A stretch of DNA of 64,000 bases from Nitrospira sp. (GCA_024760545.1 CP060501.1:2517501-2581500), one strand, 5' to 3'; numbered from the stretch's first letter, positions 8,765-17,868 are shown. A program made the numbers and translations. Notes: generated by a model from the sequence alone, not told the origin.

Positions 8765-9352
8765 ATGAAATTTCTTGAAGATCCGATGCAGACGATGTGG
8801 GTTGGATTTGGCCTCACCGTCGTATTGATAATGATATATCTGGGCTTAACCGGCATTGGCGCGGGTGAAGCCGAGTGGGCCTCCTTGATCCTTCGTTGGG
8901 TTCACTTCCTGGCCGGGATCACGTGGATCGGGCTTCTCTATTTCTTCAACTTGATCAATGCCGCCTTCTTGAAAAGCCTGGATGGGCCGACCAAGAATAT
9001 CGTGATTCCGAAACTCATGCCGGCGGCGCTCAATTGGTTCCGGCATGGAGCCACCGTGACCGTGATCGCCGGTGTGTTGCTGTACGGCCACATGTATCAC
9101 AAAGGCGGAACGGGAGCCGTGGCTTTGGCGATCGGTGGGCTGCTCGGTATCATCATGATGGGTAATGTCCATGGGATTATCTGGCCGAACCAGAAGAAGA
9201 TTATTGCCGCAGTCAACGCAGCGGCGCAGGGGACGCCGGCACCGCCCGAGATGGCTCAATGGGGACGGACCGCATTGCTGGCCTCTCGTGTGAATTTCAT
9301 GCTCTCGATTCCCATGCTGTTTTTCATGGGAGCCGGCAGCCATTTTCGCTAA
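8765..9352 (+). CDS. PuuD-like (urate oxidase N-terminal family) integral membrane protein
   Basis: 195 residues with four or five transmembrane helices (about 11-30, 40-65, 95-112, 118-140, 170-190). It matches the membrane domain seen at the N-terminus of PuuD-type urate hydroxylases: the WVHFLAGITWIGLLYFFN helix, a His in WFRHGATVTV and a GNVHGIIWPNQ loop. It lacks the C-terminal cytochrome c domain of full PuuD. Stand-alone versions are frequent in Nitrospira-like genomes and probably act as haem or quinone-linked membrane proteins rather than as proven urate oxidases. Shine-Dalgarno GGAGAGAGGG precedes the ATG. No purine-degradation genes are nearby, so the urate role is doubtful. Confidence 0.75.
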   Translation: MKFLEDPMQTMWVGFGLTVVLIMIYLGLTGIGAGEAEWASLILRWVHFLAGITWIGLLYFFNLINAAFLKSLDGPTKNIVIPKLMPAALNWFRHGATVTVIAGVLLYGHMYHKGGTGAVALAIGGLLGIIMMGNVHGIIWPNQKKIIAAVNAAAQGTPAPPEMAQWGRTALLASRVNFMLSIPMLFFMGAGSHFR

Positions 9353-9360
9353 GAACTCGG

Positions 9361-9389
9361 TTCGCCGGTGAGCCTGGCTCACCGGCGAA
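9361..9389 (+). terminator. Perfect 13-bp hairpin after the PuuD-like gene
   Basis: TTCGCCGGTGAGC (9361-9373), loop CTG, then its exact complement (9377-9389). It starts 9 bases after the stop codon. The following bases (GGTTTCC) are only mildly T-rich, so it may stop or stabilise the transcript rather than act as a classical intrinsic terminator. Confidence 0.55.
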
Positions 9390-9565
9390 GGTTTCCGTCG
9401 CAACCTGCATACTGCTCCTCTGCCCTCTATGCCCAGCCTCGGACTAGGCCCCCTAGGCCTAACTGCTTGAGATTCAGGCCCATTTGAGGCCACTTGCCTT
9501 GACGGATGAAGAGATAGAGCCGTATAGTACGGCCTTAACCTTGAGAACCTATAGATAGGTCAGCT

Positions 9566-10870
9566 ATGCCTGCGGCTGCGGAACCACGCCTTGTCCAACA
9601 GATGGAGGGTGCCCCCTGGGAGATCGAGGGGTATCTCAAAGTCGGTGGCTATGAAGCCTGGAAGCGGTGTGTCAAAGAGTTGAAAGCTTCGCAAGTGATT
9701 GATGAGCTGAAGAAGTCCGGCTTGCGGGGAAGAGGTGGTGCAGGGTTTCCCACGGGAATCAAATGGGACAAGGTCCTCAACCATCGAGTCAAAGAGCGCT
9801 ATTTCGTCTGTAATGCCGGCGAACACGAACCGGGTACATTTAAGGATCGCCATCTCTTGAAGACGTTGCCGCACCAATTGATCGAAGGTTGTCTGATCGC
9901 CTCCTACACAGTGCAGGCGAAAGCGTCCTTTATCTATGTGAATCATGAGTACCATGAAGAGCGGAAAAATTTGAAGCAAGCCTTGGCTCAGGCGAAAGAT
10001 CAGGGACTCCTCGGAAAGAACGTGTTTGGCAGCGGGGTCGATATCGAGCTGGAAGTCTTTGAGGGCCATGGAAGCTACGTGGCCGGTGAAGAGACTGCCA
10101 TGTTAGAGTCGATGCAAGGCCGTCCGGCGATGCCACGGCAGAAACCGCCGTTCTATCCGACGGATTTCGGCCTCTATGGCAAGCCGACCCTCGTCAATAA
10201 CGTTGAGACGTTATGCAATATTCCCCGGATTCTCTACAAAGGCGCCGGGTGGTTCACCCAAGTTGGAACGGAAAAATGTCCGGGCACCATGATGTTTTCG
10301 CTGAGCGGAGCGATCAATCGGCCGGGTGTGTACGAGATGCCGATGGGCGTGACGATTCGAGATCTGATCGAACAATGTGGCGGGGGTGTTCCCGATGGCC
10401 GCAAGATCAAGGCGGTCTTTCCCGGTGGCCCGGCGTTCTCAATGGTAACGGCGGACCAGCTCGACCTTCCCATGGACTTCGATTCGTTGAAGAAAGCGGG
10501 TACGGGTTTAGGATCGGCCGGCGTGATCGTTGTCGACGATGCGACGTGCATGGTGGCTAAGACGCTGCACTTTTCCGATTTTTTCAAGGACGAGAGTTGC
10601 GGCCAGTGTCCCCCCTGCCGCATGGGGACGATCAACTTGGCTGCACTGATGAAGAAAATTGAAGAGGGGCAGGGCACTGAAAAAGACCTGGACAGTCTTC
10701 TCCAGCTCTGTGGTTTCGTCAAAGGGACAGGATACTGTACCCTCGTGACCGGTGCATCGGTCTTGGTGCAAAGCAGTCTGAAGTTATTCCGTCGCGAATA
10801 TGAAGAGCATATTCGCCTGCAGCGCTGTCCCTATCAGCAAGCACCGGCCGCGATTGGTGCTCATTCCTAG
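9566..10870 (+). CDS. nuoF: NuoF-like NADH-binding diaphorase subunit
   Basis: 434 residues. It contains the FMN/NADH module GRGGAGFPTGIKW (55-67), the GHGSYVAGEETAML segment and a C-terminal 4Fe-4S site with Cys345, 348, 351 (SCGQCPPCRMGT) and Cys391, the spacing of complex I subunit F (N3 cluster). It would oxidise or reduce NAD(H) and pass electrons through FMN to Fe-S centres. No nuoE, nuoG or other complex I gene is beside it. Instead a 2Fe-2S ferredoxin follows 8 bases after its stop, and an A-type Fe-S carrier after that. The likely reading is a small NADH/ferredoxin electron-transfer unit, or a detached subunit serving complex I elsewhere. Confidence 0.9.
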   Translation: MPAAAEPRLVQQMEGAPWEIEGYLKVGGYEAWKRCVKELKASQVIDELKKSGLRGRGGAGFPTGIKWDKVLNHRVKERYFVCNAGEHEPGTFKDRHLLKTLPHQLIEGCLIASYTVQAKASFIYVNHEYHEERKNLKQALAQAKDQGLLGKNVFGSGVDIELEVFEGHGSYVAGEETAMLESMQGRPAMPRQKPPFYPTDFGLYGKPTLVNNVETLCNIPRILYKGAGWFTQVGTEKCPGTMMFSLSGAINRPGVYEMPMGVTIRDLIEQCGGGVPDGRKIKAVFPGGPAFSMVTADQLDLPMDFDSLKKAGTGLGSAGVIVVDDATCMVAKTLHFSDFFKDESCGQCPPCRMGTINLAALMKKIEEGQGTEKDLDSLLQLCGFVKGTGYCTLVTGASVLVQSSLKLFRREYEEHIRLQRCPYQQAPAAIGAHS

Positions 10871-10878
10871 GAGGAGTG

Positions 10879-11241
10879 ATGCCGCGAGTGACTTTCCTTC
10901 ATTCGGACGGGCGAAGCGGCGAAGTGGACGCGAACATTTCGCTCCTTGATGCGGCAAAAGAAGTAGGTTTTCGGTTGAACCACGACTGCGGAGGGAATGC
11001 GTCCTGCACCACCTGCCGTGTGGAGGTTCAGATGGGGCACGAGCATCTTTCGGAGATCGATTTCGACGAGCAAGACCTGCTGGATCGGGAAGCGTTGACT
11101 GAACCATGGCACCGCCTGGCATGCCAGGCACGTGTCTTGGGGGATGTCGTCGTGCGCGTACCCGAAGCCAAATGGGAAAATCCAACGACAGCGACGACAG
11201 AGGCGGTGGGGTTGATATTCGATAAAGAGGTGTTAGACTAA
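10879..11241 (+). CDS. fdx: 2Fe-2S ferredoxin
   Basis: 120-residue plant/adrenodoxin-fold ferredoxin. The ligands are visible as DCGGNASCTTC (C-X5-C-X2-C) followed by the fourth Cys in RLACQAR, the adrenodoxin/ISC-type arrangement. GGAGGA lies in front of GTG-ATG; I take the ATG. It sits directly behind the nuoF-like gene, so it may take over the role of NuoE as electron partner. The last ~25 residues (after VRVPEAKWE) extend beyond the usual fold and look unstructured. Confidence 0.9.
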   Translation: MPRVTFLHSDGRSGEVDANISLLDAAKEVGFRLNHDCGGNASCTTCRVEVQMGHEHLSEIDFDEQDLLDREALTEPWHRLACQARVLGDVVVRVPEAKWENPTTATTEAVGLIFDKEVLD

Positions 11242-11291
11242 CAATCTAGCCTGTTGATGCGGGCTGGACCGATCCATAGAGGAGGAAAACG

Positions 11292-11612
11292 ATGGTTACG
11301 ATTACACAGGTTGCGGAGCAGAAGATCCGAGAGTTGATGGCCGAGGAAAAGGACGTGGTGGGGCTACGGGTGTACGTTCGTGGTGGCGGGTGCCATGGCT
11401 ACCAGTACGGGATGGCGTTTGAGTCCAAGATGGCCGAAGACGATACGGTTATAGAGATGGGCGATGTGAAGGTCATCATGGACTCTCAGAGCGCTCCCCT
11501 GCTGCAAGGCGCGGAAGTCGACTACGTGGACAGCGTGCAGGGTTCGGGCTTCTCGATCAAGAATCCTCAGGCCAAAACGACGTGCGGCTGCGGCAGCTCG
11601 TTTAGCGCGTAA
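11292..11612 (+). CDS. erpA: A-type iron-sulfur carrier (IscA/ErpA/HesB family)
   Basis: 106 residues with the three family cysteines: one in RGGGCHGYQYGM and two in the C-terminal CGCGSSF. A-type carriers accept Fe-S clusters from a scaffold and pass them to apoproteins. A GGAGG Shine-Dalgarno precedes the ATG. It is the third gene of the nuoF-fdx group, consistent with cluster supply for the diaphorase and ferredoxin, and is followed by a strong terminator. ErpA and IscA cannot be told apart safely here. Confidence 0.88.
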   Translation: MVTITQVAEQKIRELMAEEKDVVGLRVYVRGGGCHGYQYGMAFESKMAEDDTVIEMGDVKVIMDSQSAPLLQGAEVDYVDSVQGSGFSIKNPQAKTTCGCGSSFSA

Positions 11613-11657
11613 ACATCGCCACGGGATCGCTGTAGGAAGTCGGCAATGAACCTCCAG

Positions 11658-11694
11658 GTTGGGACCGCTCATCTTATGAGCGGTCCCAACTGTT
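11658..11694 (+). terminator. Strong hairpin closing the nuoF-fdx-erpA unit
   Basis: A perfect 15-bp inverted repeat (GTTGGGACCGCTCAT, loop CTT, exact complement) at 11658-11690 followed by TGTTT. It lies 46 bases after the erpA stop and 29 bases before the next gene, separating two transcripts. Confidence 0.8.
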
Positions 11695-11722
11695 TACTCC
11701 ACCCCAAGAGACAGACGATCCA

Positions 11723-12127
11723 ATGTCACAGGTAGATGTGACAAGGCGTTATCGGTTTTGCGCCGCCCATAGACTTCACACTGACCTCCTTTCGGCCGAA
11801 GAGAATTGGGCCGCCTTCGGAAAATGTAATAATCCGAACGGTCATGGGCATAACTATGTGGTGCTGGTCACGATTAAGAGCGGAGCGGCGCATGAAGCCT
11901 GCGACCTTGACCGGCTCGACCGGGTAGTCAACGAGAGAGTCGTCAACCGCTTCGATCATTTGGACCTCAATCGTGACCCCGCGTTTGCCGAACTCACCAC
12001 AACCGGGGAGAACATCGTCAAACTCATTTGGGACATCCTGAATCCGCTCTTGCCTCACGGCTGTCTCCAGAAGGTCGGTGTCATCGAGACAAGGGACAAC
12101 TACTTTGAATATGCCGGCGTCATCTAA
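11723..12127 (+). CDS. 6-pyruvoyl-tetrahydropterin synthase-type enzyme (PTPS/QueD superfamily)
   Basis: 134 residues of the T-fold. Zinc-binding His residues are visible in CAAHRL and in [14 protein letters not shown]. The catalytic Cys lies five residues before HGH (C-X5-HGH), the arrangement of 6-pyruvoyl-tetrahydropterin synthase (PTPS-II). QueD 6-carboxytetrahydropterin synthases usually have C-X3-HGH. With folE directly downstream (17 bases), the pair would convert GTP to dihydroneopterin triphosphate and then to 6-pyruvoyl-tetrahydropterin. The GENIVKLIW helix and the [13 protein letters not shown] end are also typical. A role in queuosine synthesis is possible but less favoured by the motif. 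Confidence 0.85.
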   Translation: MSQVDVTRRYRFCAAHRLHTDLLSAEENWAAFGKCNNPNGHGHNYVVLVTIKSGAAHEACDLDRLDRVVNERVVNRFDHLDLNRDPAFAELTTTGENIVKLIWDILNPLLPHGCLQKVGVIETRDNYFEYAGVI

Positions 12128-12144
12128 ATCGACGGGGGAGTGCA

Positions 12145-12792
12145 GTGCGTAAGCCACGGAAGAAAGAGACAGGACGGGAATCGCTGGAAGACACCAGTGG
12201 GAGTGGAAAGCCCGCAGATCTGCCGGTGCTTCAATCCCTGGTCACGGAAATGCTGCTCGCCTTGGGGGAAAAACCGAGTCGTAACGGTCTGCTCAAAACG
12301 CCGGAGCGTGTAGCCAAGGCGCTGGCCTTTATGACACAGGGCTATCAGCGCAATATCGACCAGCTGCTGAACGGAGCCCTGTTCCCGATCGAATACGACG
12401 AGATGGTCATCGTCAAAGACATCGATTTCTTCAGTATGTGTGAGCATCACCTGCTCCCGTTTTTTGGCAGAGTCCATGTCGGCTATTTACCCAACAAGAA
12501 AGTCGTCGGCCTTAGTAAGATCCCTAGAATTGTCGATACCTTTTCGAGGCGATTACAAGTGCAGGAACGGCTGACGGTCCAGATCGCCGAAACCTTAAAT
12601 ACCAAGCTGAATGCGAATGGTGTCGGTGTCGTCGTCGAAGCGCGCCATCTCTGCATGATGATGCGCGGAGTGGAAAAACAAAACACGATCGCCGTCACCA
12701 GCTCCATGTTGGGAGCCTTCCGCAGTCAATCACAGACGCGTGAAGAGTTTCTCAAGTTGATTCGCCACGGCAGCGTCGGCGATCCAGACTGA
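12145..12792 (+). CDS. folE: GTP cyclohydrolase I
   Basis: 215 residues; converts GTP to 7,8-dihydroneopterin triphosphate, the first step of folate and pterin synthesis. Zinc site and active-site residues appear in [17 protein letters not shown] and [11 protein letters not shown] (Cys and His ligands present), with the [21 protein letters not shown] strand. The first ~25 residues are a charged extension not needed for the fold. A GGGGGAG sequence precedes a GTG at 12145, used as start. It is linked to the PTPS gene. Confidence 0.94.
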   Translation: MRKPRKKETGRESLEDTSGSGKPADLPVLQSLVTEMLLALGEKPSRNGLLKTPERVAKALAFMTQGYQRNIDQLLNGALFPIEYDEMVIVKDIDFFSMCEHHLLPFFGRVHVGYLPNKKVVGLSKIPRIVDTFSRRLQVQERLTVQIAETLNTKLNANGVGVVVEARHLCMMMRGVEKQNTIAVTSSMLGAFRSQSQTREEFLKLIRHGSVGDPD

Positions 12793-12822
12793 TTGCTCGG
12801 CGGTCGCCTGCCCCTGTCCCGT

Positions 12823-13650
12823 TTATCTGGTTGCATTCAACACAAAAGAGCGGACCGCTTCATTGAATGCGCCTGGCTGTTCCAGGTTCGAGAGATGGGC
12901 GGCTTGTGGAATGACGGTCAGGCGGGCATTGGAAATCTTGTCTGCCATAAGTTGAGCGTCGGATGGCGGAGTAGGAAGGTCCAGTTCACCGACGATAATA
13001 TGAGCCGGACAGGCGATGTGGTTTAGAAGCGGTAGCGAATCGGCTCGCGCAGCCATGGCCATCAAATCCCCGGCAATGCCGCTGACTTGATTGCCTTCGA
13101 TCATTGTGCGCACCTGCTGAACAAGCTCCGGTCTCGTCCGGATCGTGGCCGGGCTCAGCAGTTTTGGAACCATGATGTCGGCAACAGCACGTGGCCCCTG
13201 CGTATACGCAACCTGAGCCATCTCAAACCGCGCGTGCTTCCCTTCATCGGTATCTGCCTGGGCCTTCGTGTCGGCCAACACCATTGCTTTCACACGGTCG
13301 GCATATTTGCGATAGAACGCGAAGAGAATGTAGCCTCCCATGGACAGTCCGACGAAGACCGCCTGCTGGATGGACAGGTGGTCAAGCACACCTCGCACAT
13401 CATCGGCGGCTTGGTCGAGGGTGTAGTGCCACAGTGGGGCATCGGATTCGCCATGCCCGCGCAGGTCGATGGTGATGATCCGAAACTGCGGAGCGAGCGC
13501 GGTTTCTTGTGGAGCCCACATCATCCGGCTGAGGGGAAAGGCATGGAGAAATACGATCGGGACTCCACGCCCCTGCTCCTGATACGCGATCGAAATACCG
13601 TTGATCTTGGCTTGCACAAGCGGCTCCGTGACCGGGGCTGTTCGTAGCAT
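12823..13650 (-). CDS. Alpha/beta-hydrolase
   Basis: 275 residues from the ATG at 13650. A longer frame to 13743 exists but would overlap the rarA start, so it is not preferred. It shows the oxyanion-hole region FLHAFPLS, the RGHGESD loop, the nucleophile elbow GLSMGGY (Ser) and a C-terminal AAHLSNLEQP (catalytic His), with an Asp in VGELDLPTP. It is close to 3-oxoadipate enol-lactonase/BioH-like hydrolases, but the substrate cannot be assigned. The gene converges with folE and is divergent from rarA. Confidence 0.85.
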   Translation of the reverse strand: MLRTAPVTEPLVQAKINGISIAYQEQGRGVPIVFLHAFPLSRMMWAPQETALAPQFRIITIDLRGHGESDAPLWHYTLDQAADDVRGVLDHLSIQQAVFVGLSMGGYILFAFYRKYADRVKAMVLADTKAQADTDEGKHARFEMAQVAYTQGPRAVADIMVPKLLSPATIRTRPELVQQVRTMIEGNQVSGIAGDLMAMAARADSLPLLNHIACPAHIIVGELDLPTPPSDAQLMADKISNARLTVIPQAAHLSNLEQPGAFNEAVRSFVLNATR

Positions 13651-13730
13651 CGACGGCGATCGAGGGTCAAGAGCCTGTTTGCGCCACGGGCCACCGGTGT
13701 ATACAATCCATTGGTTGCAAGGAGTCTGTG

Positions 13731-15026
13731 ATGCCACTGTCACATGATCCAGGGCCTGATCTGTTCACCGCGTCCGTGCCGCGGAGCCAACTGGCGGCTC
13801 CGCTGGCGGAACGGATGCGTCCCCAAAACTTTAACGACTTTGTCGGGCAGGACGACATTGTCGGGCGGGATCGTGCCTTACGAAAAGCGATTGAGTCCGA
13901 CCGATTGTCTTCCGTGATTTTCTGGGGACCGCCGGGATCGGGGAAAACCACTCTCGCACACCTGATCGCCCGACACACCAAGTCTCACTTCGTCGCATTT
14001 TCAGCGGTGACCGGGGGCATTCCTGAGCTGCGCGAGATCATCAAGACCGCTGAACATCGGCTGGCCATACAGCAACAAAAAACCGTCCTGTTCGTCGATG
14101 AAATCCATCGTTTCAATAAGGCGCAACAGGATGCGTTTCTCCCGCATGTGGAGCGTGGGACGGTGGTTTTGGTCGGCGCCACCACAGAGAATCCTTCCTT
14201 TGAGGTCATCAGTCCTCTGTTGTCTCGCTCCCTGGTCGTGGTGCTCAAGCCTCTGGACGGCGCGGCATTGGAGCAGATCATGAATCGCGCGTTGGAGGAC
14301 CGGACCGTTGGAGTGGGGGGAAAGCATGTTCGCTGCTCACGCGAGGCTGGACAGCGATTGATAGCGTTCGGCAACGGAGATGCCCGAGTCCTTCTGACCG
14401 CGTTGGAATTCATTGTCGAGCAGTGCGAGGCGGGACCGGATGGGATAAGAGAGATCGATGTACAGGCCGTCGATGCAGGATTGCGGACAAAAGCGTTGCG
14501 CTACGACAAGTCAGGAGAAGAGCACTACAACCTGATCTCGGCCTACATTAAAAGCCTTCGCGATTCAGATCCCGACGGGGCGCTCTACTGGTTGGCTCGG
14601 ATGCTGGACGCCGGCGAAGATCCAAAATTCATCGCCCGGCGGATGGTGATCTTTGCTTCCGAGGATATCGGCAATGCAGATCCGTCGGCCTTGGTCGTCG
14701 CCACATCGATGGCGCACGCCGTCCAATTCGTCGGGCTCCCTGAGGCGCAGATCAATCTGGCTCATGGCACCACCTACCTCGCATCGCGCCCCAAGGACAA
14801 CGCGTCCTACGTGGGTCTGCTGGAAGCCCTGAAGGATGCGAAAGCCCACGGTAACCTGGCGGTTCCGCTCCATCTCCGGAATGCCGTGACCGCGCTGATG
14901 AAGGAACTGGGTTATGGAACCGACTACCGTTATGTCCATGACGACCCACCGGCACGAACGGAGCAAACCCATTTGCCGCTGGCACTGAAGGATCGACGGT
15001 ATTACCGCCCTAAGTCGCAAAAATAG
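13731..15026 (+). CDS. rarA: Replication-associated recombination protein A (MgsA/WRNIP1 family AAA ATPase)
   Basis: 431 residues. The AAA+ core shows RPQNFNDFVGQDDIVG, Walker A GPPGSGKTT, Walker B LFVDEIHRFNKAQQD, sensor 1 GATTENPSFEV and the RarA C-terminal tetramerisation region (DPDGALYWLARMLDAGEDP, EDIGNADP). RarA acts at stalled replication forks. The ATG at 13731 has AAGGAG six bases upstream; a GTG three bases earlier is the alternative. Confidence 0.95.
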   Translation: MPLSHDPGPDLFTASVPRSQLAAPLAERMRPQNFNDFVGQDDIVGRDRALRKAIESDRLSSVIFWGPPGSGKTTLAHLIARHTKSHFVAFSAVTGGIPELREIIKTAEHRLAIQQQKTVLFVDEIHRFNKAQQDAFLPHVERGTVVLVGATTENPSFEVISPLLSRSLVVVLKPLDGAALEQIMNRALEDRTVGVGGKHVRCSREAGQRLIAFGNGDARVLLTALEFIVEQCEAGPDGIREIDVQAVDAGLRTKALRYDKSGEEHYNLISAYIKSLRDSDPDGALYWLARMLDAGEDPKFIARRMVIFASEDIGNADPSALVVATSMAHAVQFVGLPEAQINLAHGTTYLASRPKDNASYVGLLEALKDAKAHGNLAVPLHLRNAVTALMKELGYGTDYRYVHDDPPARTEQTHLPLALKDRRYYRPKSQK

Positions 15027-15075
15027 GGCCAATTAGCCAGTTTACATTCCCGTCTAATCGGTTATACTTACATTT

Positions 15076-15468
15076 GTGAAGCGAACAGAAGGAAAACCAT
15101 CGGCCGGTATGGTGGCGCTGAGCGAGCGGAGAAAATTTGTCCGTGCGACATTGGTCGGATCCGCGTTGGTGTCGCCGAAGAGCGGGGGGCGGGCCTGTAC
15201 GGCGGTGTTGGACAATGTGAACAAGATCGGGGCCGGGCTTCACACGAAAGATCGATTCCCTCCGAACGAGAAAGTCACCGTGTCACTCGCGTTCCTGGAT
15301 TCCGATCGAGTCGAACAACAGGAAAAGCTCGATGGAACCGTCGCCTGGGTGAGGCCGTGGGAAAAGAAAGGCTACCTGATCGGGGTGGTCTGGGATGAAT
15401 TGGTGACCAAAGAGAAAAACCGCTGGCTCTATTACTATCTCGAAGAAACGCTCAAAGCCTCCGTCTAA
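15076..15468 (+). CDS. PilZ-domain protein
   Basis: 130 residues from a GTG start (an ATG at 15109 is an alternative). It has the ERRKFVRA element (RxxxR) near the N-terminus and a six-strand barrel pattern with an LDNVNKIGAGLHT stretch in place of the classical D/NxSxxG. PilZ domains bind cyclic-di-GMP through RxxxR and D/NxSxxG; the second motif is degenerate here, so nucleotide binding is uncertain. It stands alone between rarA and the convergent ABC-F gene. Confidence 0.75.
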   Translation: MKRTEGKPSAGMVALSERRKFVRATLVGSALVSPKSGGRACTAVLDNVNKIGAGLHTKDRFPPNEKVTVSLAFLDSDRVEQQEKLDGTVAWVRPWEKKGYLIGVVWDELVTKEKNRWLYYYLEETLKASV

Positions 15469-15597
15469 TAGGGCGTTGAACCTCCCATCAGCTTCGTTCT
15501 CGTTTCGTTCACATTCCTCGACGTCCCCAAAACAGTAGGCCTCGTCTCCTTGCTTACTGCGGCCTTGCGGTTCAGATGTCAGAACGCTCTACAAGAA

Positions 15598-17439
15598 TCA
15601 ACACAAGGCTCCCAGTTTTTGTTTTACTTCTTCTAGTTCTGCCGACAACGATTCCCAGCGCGCGGTCAGCCGTTCGAGATCGCGCTTCCAGTCATCCTGC
15701 TCCTGATGCAGGAGATTCCAACGGTCAAACTCAGCGTAGAGCTTCGGATCAGCCAGCTCCGCTTCGCGCGTTTTGAGCTTTGCCTCGGCCTCGGTAATCT
15801 CTGTCTCCGCCCGAGACACCTGCTTTTCCAAGCGTGCCTGTGTCTTGGTCAGATCGCGTCGTTCGCCTCCTCGCCCTTTGGGCTGAATCTGTTGAGCCAT
15901 CGCACGGGTGGGGCCGGAAGCGCCGTGTTGCGGCGTCGGCTGGAGTTCCTCGCTCGTTTCCTTGATCGATTCGAACTCTTGAGCTTTCTTCCACAGATAA
16001 TACTCGTAGTCACCGATGAAGTTGCGGGCCTGTCCCTCTTCGATTTCGACGACCCGGGTCGCGATGCGTGCCAGAAACGTCGGGTCATGGGAAATGAACA
16101 CGATGGTGCCGGGGAATTCGGCCAGCGAGTCTGTCAGCACATCAACCGATGCGGGATCGAGATGATTCGTGGGCTCGTCGAGCAGCAGAGTATTGGCCGG
16201 CTCGACCAGCATGCGGGCTAGAGCCACTCGATTGCGTTCGCCGCCGCTCAGGGCCTTGATCGGCTTTTTCTGGTCCTGGCCTGAAAACAAGAATGCGCCG
16301 GCGATGCCCCGCAGGAAATTCATCTCCGCATGTTTGGTGACTTCTTCGAGCGATTCGAGAATCGAGTGCTCGGGGTTCAGGGTTTCCGCCTGATGCTGGG
16401 CGAAGTAGTGCAGGGTCACGCCATGTCCTACGGTCCGCGTACCCGTATCGGGAGGAAGCACGCCGGCGAGCATCTTCAAGAGGGTACTCTTTCCCGCGCC
16501 GTTTTCTCCCACCAGCGCGATCCGTTGGCCGCGCTCCACCGAAAAATCGAGCGTCTTGTAGACCACCTTTTCACCGTAGCGCTTACTGGCTCCGGCTAGG
16601 TCCAACACCTGACGGCCGCTGGTCGACGGGAGGGGAAATCGGAACTTGACCCGCTTCGGATCTCGCTGGATTTCAATCCGCTTGACCTTTTCGAGCTGTT
16701 TGAGGCGCGATTGAACCTGACTGGCCTTGTTGGCCTGGTACCGGAAGCGGTCGACGAACTTCTGCACCCGCGCGATCTCTTTGGTTTGCCGTGCTGCCGA
16801 GGCATGTAATTGGGCATCCCTTTCGGCTTTCAATTTGCGGAAGAGCGAATAGTTGCCGCGGTACTCTTCGATCTTATGATGCCGAAGTTCCCAGATGTGC
16901 GTGACCACGCGGTCCAGAAAGGCGGTGTCGTGGCTGATGATCAAGAGGGTCATGCCCGAATCGAGCAGAAACTGTTCGAACCAGCGCTGGGTCGGCTTAT
17001 CCAAATGGTTGGTCGGCTCGTCGAGCATCAGCACGTCCGGGTTCGACAAGAGCAGGTGCGCCAGCGCGACGCGCATCCGGTAGCCTCCGGACAGTTTCTC
17101 GACGAGACGATCGAAGTCGACCTCCGTAAACCCGAGCCCCATCAGGATGCGCTTGGCTTCGTGCTCAGGGTATTCATCGCGATGCGCGGCATCCAGGACG
17201 GTCTTCCCCGTAATAGTTTCGAGTTCCTGCGGGAGGTAGCCGACCCGAAGGCGTGGCCGTTTACGGATCGAGCCTTCATCCGGTGATTCTTCCCCCAGGA
17301 TCATGCGGAAGAGCGTGGTCTTGCCCGCGCCGTTAGGACCGACCAGGCCGACGCGTGAATTTGGGCGAAGATGCGCTGACGCCTCGGTGAGCAGCACCTT
17401 CGTAGAGTATTGCTTGCTGATGGATTCGACTTGGAGCAT
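15598..17439 (-). CDS. ABC-F family ATPase (Uup/EttA-like)
   Basis: 613 residues with two ABC cassettes and no membrane segments. Cassette 1: Walker A GPNGAGKTT, signature LSGGYRMRVALA, Walker B LMLDEPTNHLD. Cassette 2: GENGAGKST, LSGGERNRVALA, LLLDEPTNHLD. An Arg/Lys/Gln-rich linker with a coiled coil lies between, and a C-terminal coiled-coil tail (after about residue 535) resembles that of Uup. ABC-F proteins act on the ribosome (translation factors, sometimes antibiotic protection). Single gene, convergent with the PilZ gene; the start is preceded by 353 bases without a gene. Confidence 0.92.
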   Translation of the reverse strand: MLQVESISKQYSTKVLLTEASAHLRPNSRVGLVGPNGAGKTTLFRMILGEESPDEGSIRKRPRLRVGYLPQELETITGKTVLDAAHRDEYPEHEAKRILMGLGFTEVDFDRLVEKLSGGYRMRVALAHLLLSNPDVLMLDEPTNHLDKPTQRWFEQFLLDSGMTLLIISHDTAFLDRVVTHIWELRHHKIEEYRGNYSLFRKLKAERDAQLHASAARQTKEIARVQKFVDRFRYQANKASQVQSRLKQLEKVKRIEIQRDPKRVKFRFPLPSTSGRQVLDLAGASKRYGEKVVYKTLDFSVERGQRIALVGENGAGKSTLLKMLAGVLPPDTGTRTVGHGVTLHYFAQHQAETLNPEHSILESLEEVTKHAEMNFLRGIAGAFLFSGQDQKKPIKALSGGERNRVALARMLVEPANTLLLDEPTNHLDPASVDVLTDSLAEFPGTIVFISHDPTFLARIATRVVEIEEGQARNFIGDYEYYLWKKAQEFESIKETSEELQPTPQHGASGPTRAMAQQIQPKGRGGERRDLTKTQARLEKQVSRAETEITEAEAKLKTREAELADPKLYAEFDRWNLLHQEQDDWKRDLERLTARWESLSAELEEVKQKLGALC

Positions 17440-17792
17440 CGGCGCAAACCTTCCGTGTGAAATGGACTGACTGGATCAACCGAGACGAACTCAAATGACG
17501 TGACAGCTAGCAGGTCGGCAGGCGAGGCAAAGTAAGGAAATTAAACATGGCAACTATTCAAGAACCCAAATAGTACAACACCTAAGGTGTCTATCCGGCC
17601 GCGCAAGCGGTGAATCTTAAAAATACCAACGTGGGTTGAAGACTCTTTCCGATCGCGTCAATTACGATAAGACGAAACTTAGCGATCGGCTCAACCGATA
17701 CATCGGCAAACTGCAAAGCACTTGTGGGTTCTATCCGTCGGCTCAATGACCAAAAACCAAAAAATAGCCGACGGTACACACGAAGTGCGGTT
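17440..17792. other. Gene-free stretch with one inverted repeat
   Basis: No supported gene. A 9-bp inverted repeat (CCGTCGGCT ... AGCCGACGG, 17735-17774, 22-base loop) lies 19 bases past the 3' end of the minus-strand tRNA-Ala and could take part in its termination, although no T-run follows. The upstream region of the ABC-F gene is also here. Confidence 0.4.
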
Positions 17793-17868
17793 TGGTGGAG
17801 CTGGCCGGGATTGAACCGGCGACCTCGTGAATGCCATTCACGCGCGCTCCCAACTGCGCTACAGCCCC
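17793..17868 (-). tRNA. tRNA-Ala(GGC)
   Basis: 76 bases including an encoded CCA. Acceptor stem GGGGCTG pairs with CAGCTCC (one G-U); the anticodon stem CGTGA/TCACG encloses loop ATGGCAT with anticodon GGC; the T-arm GCCGGTTCAATCCCGGC is regular. Confidence 0.95.

Noticed and set aside
17591..17779. 62-aa minus-strand frame near tRNA-Ala
   Set aside because: No ribosome binding site, no pattern, and it runs across the inverted repeat downstream of the tRNA.
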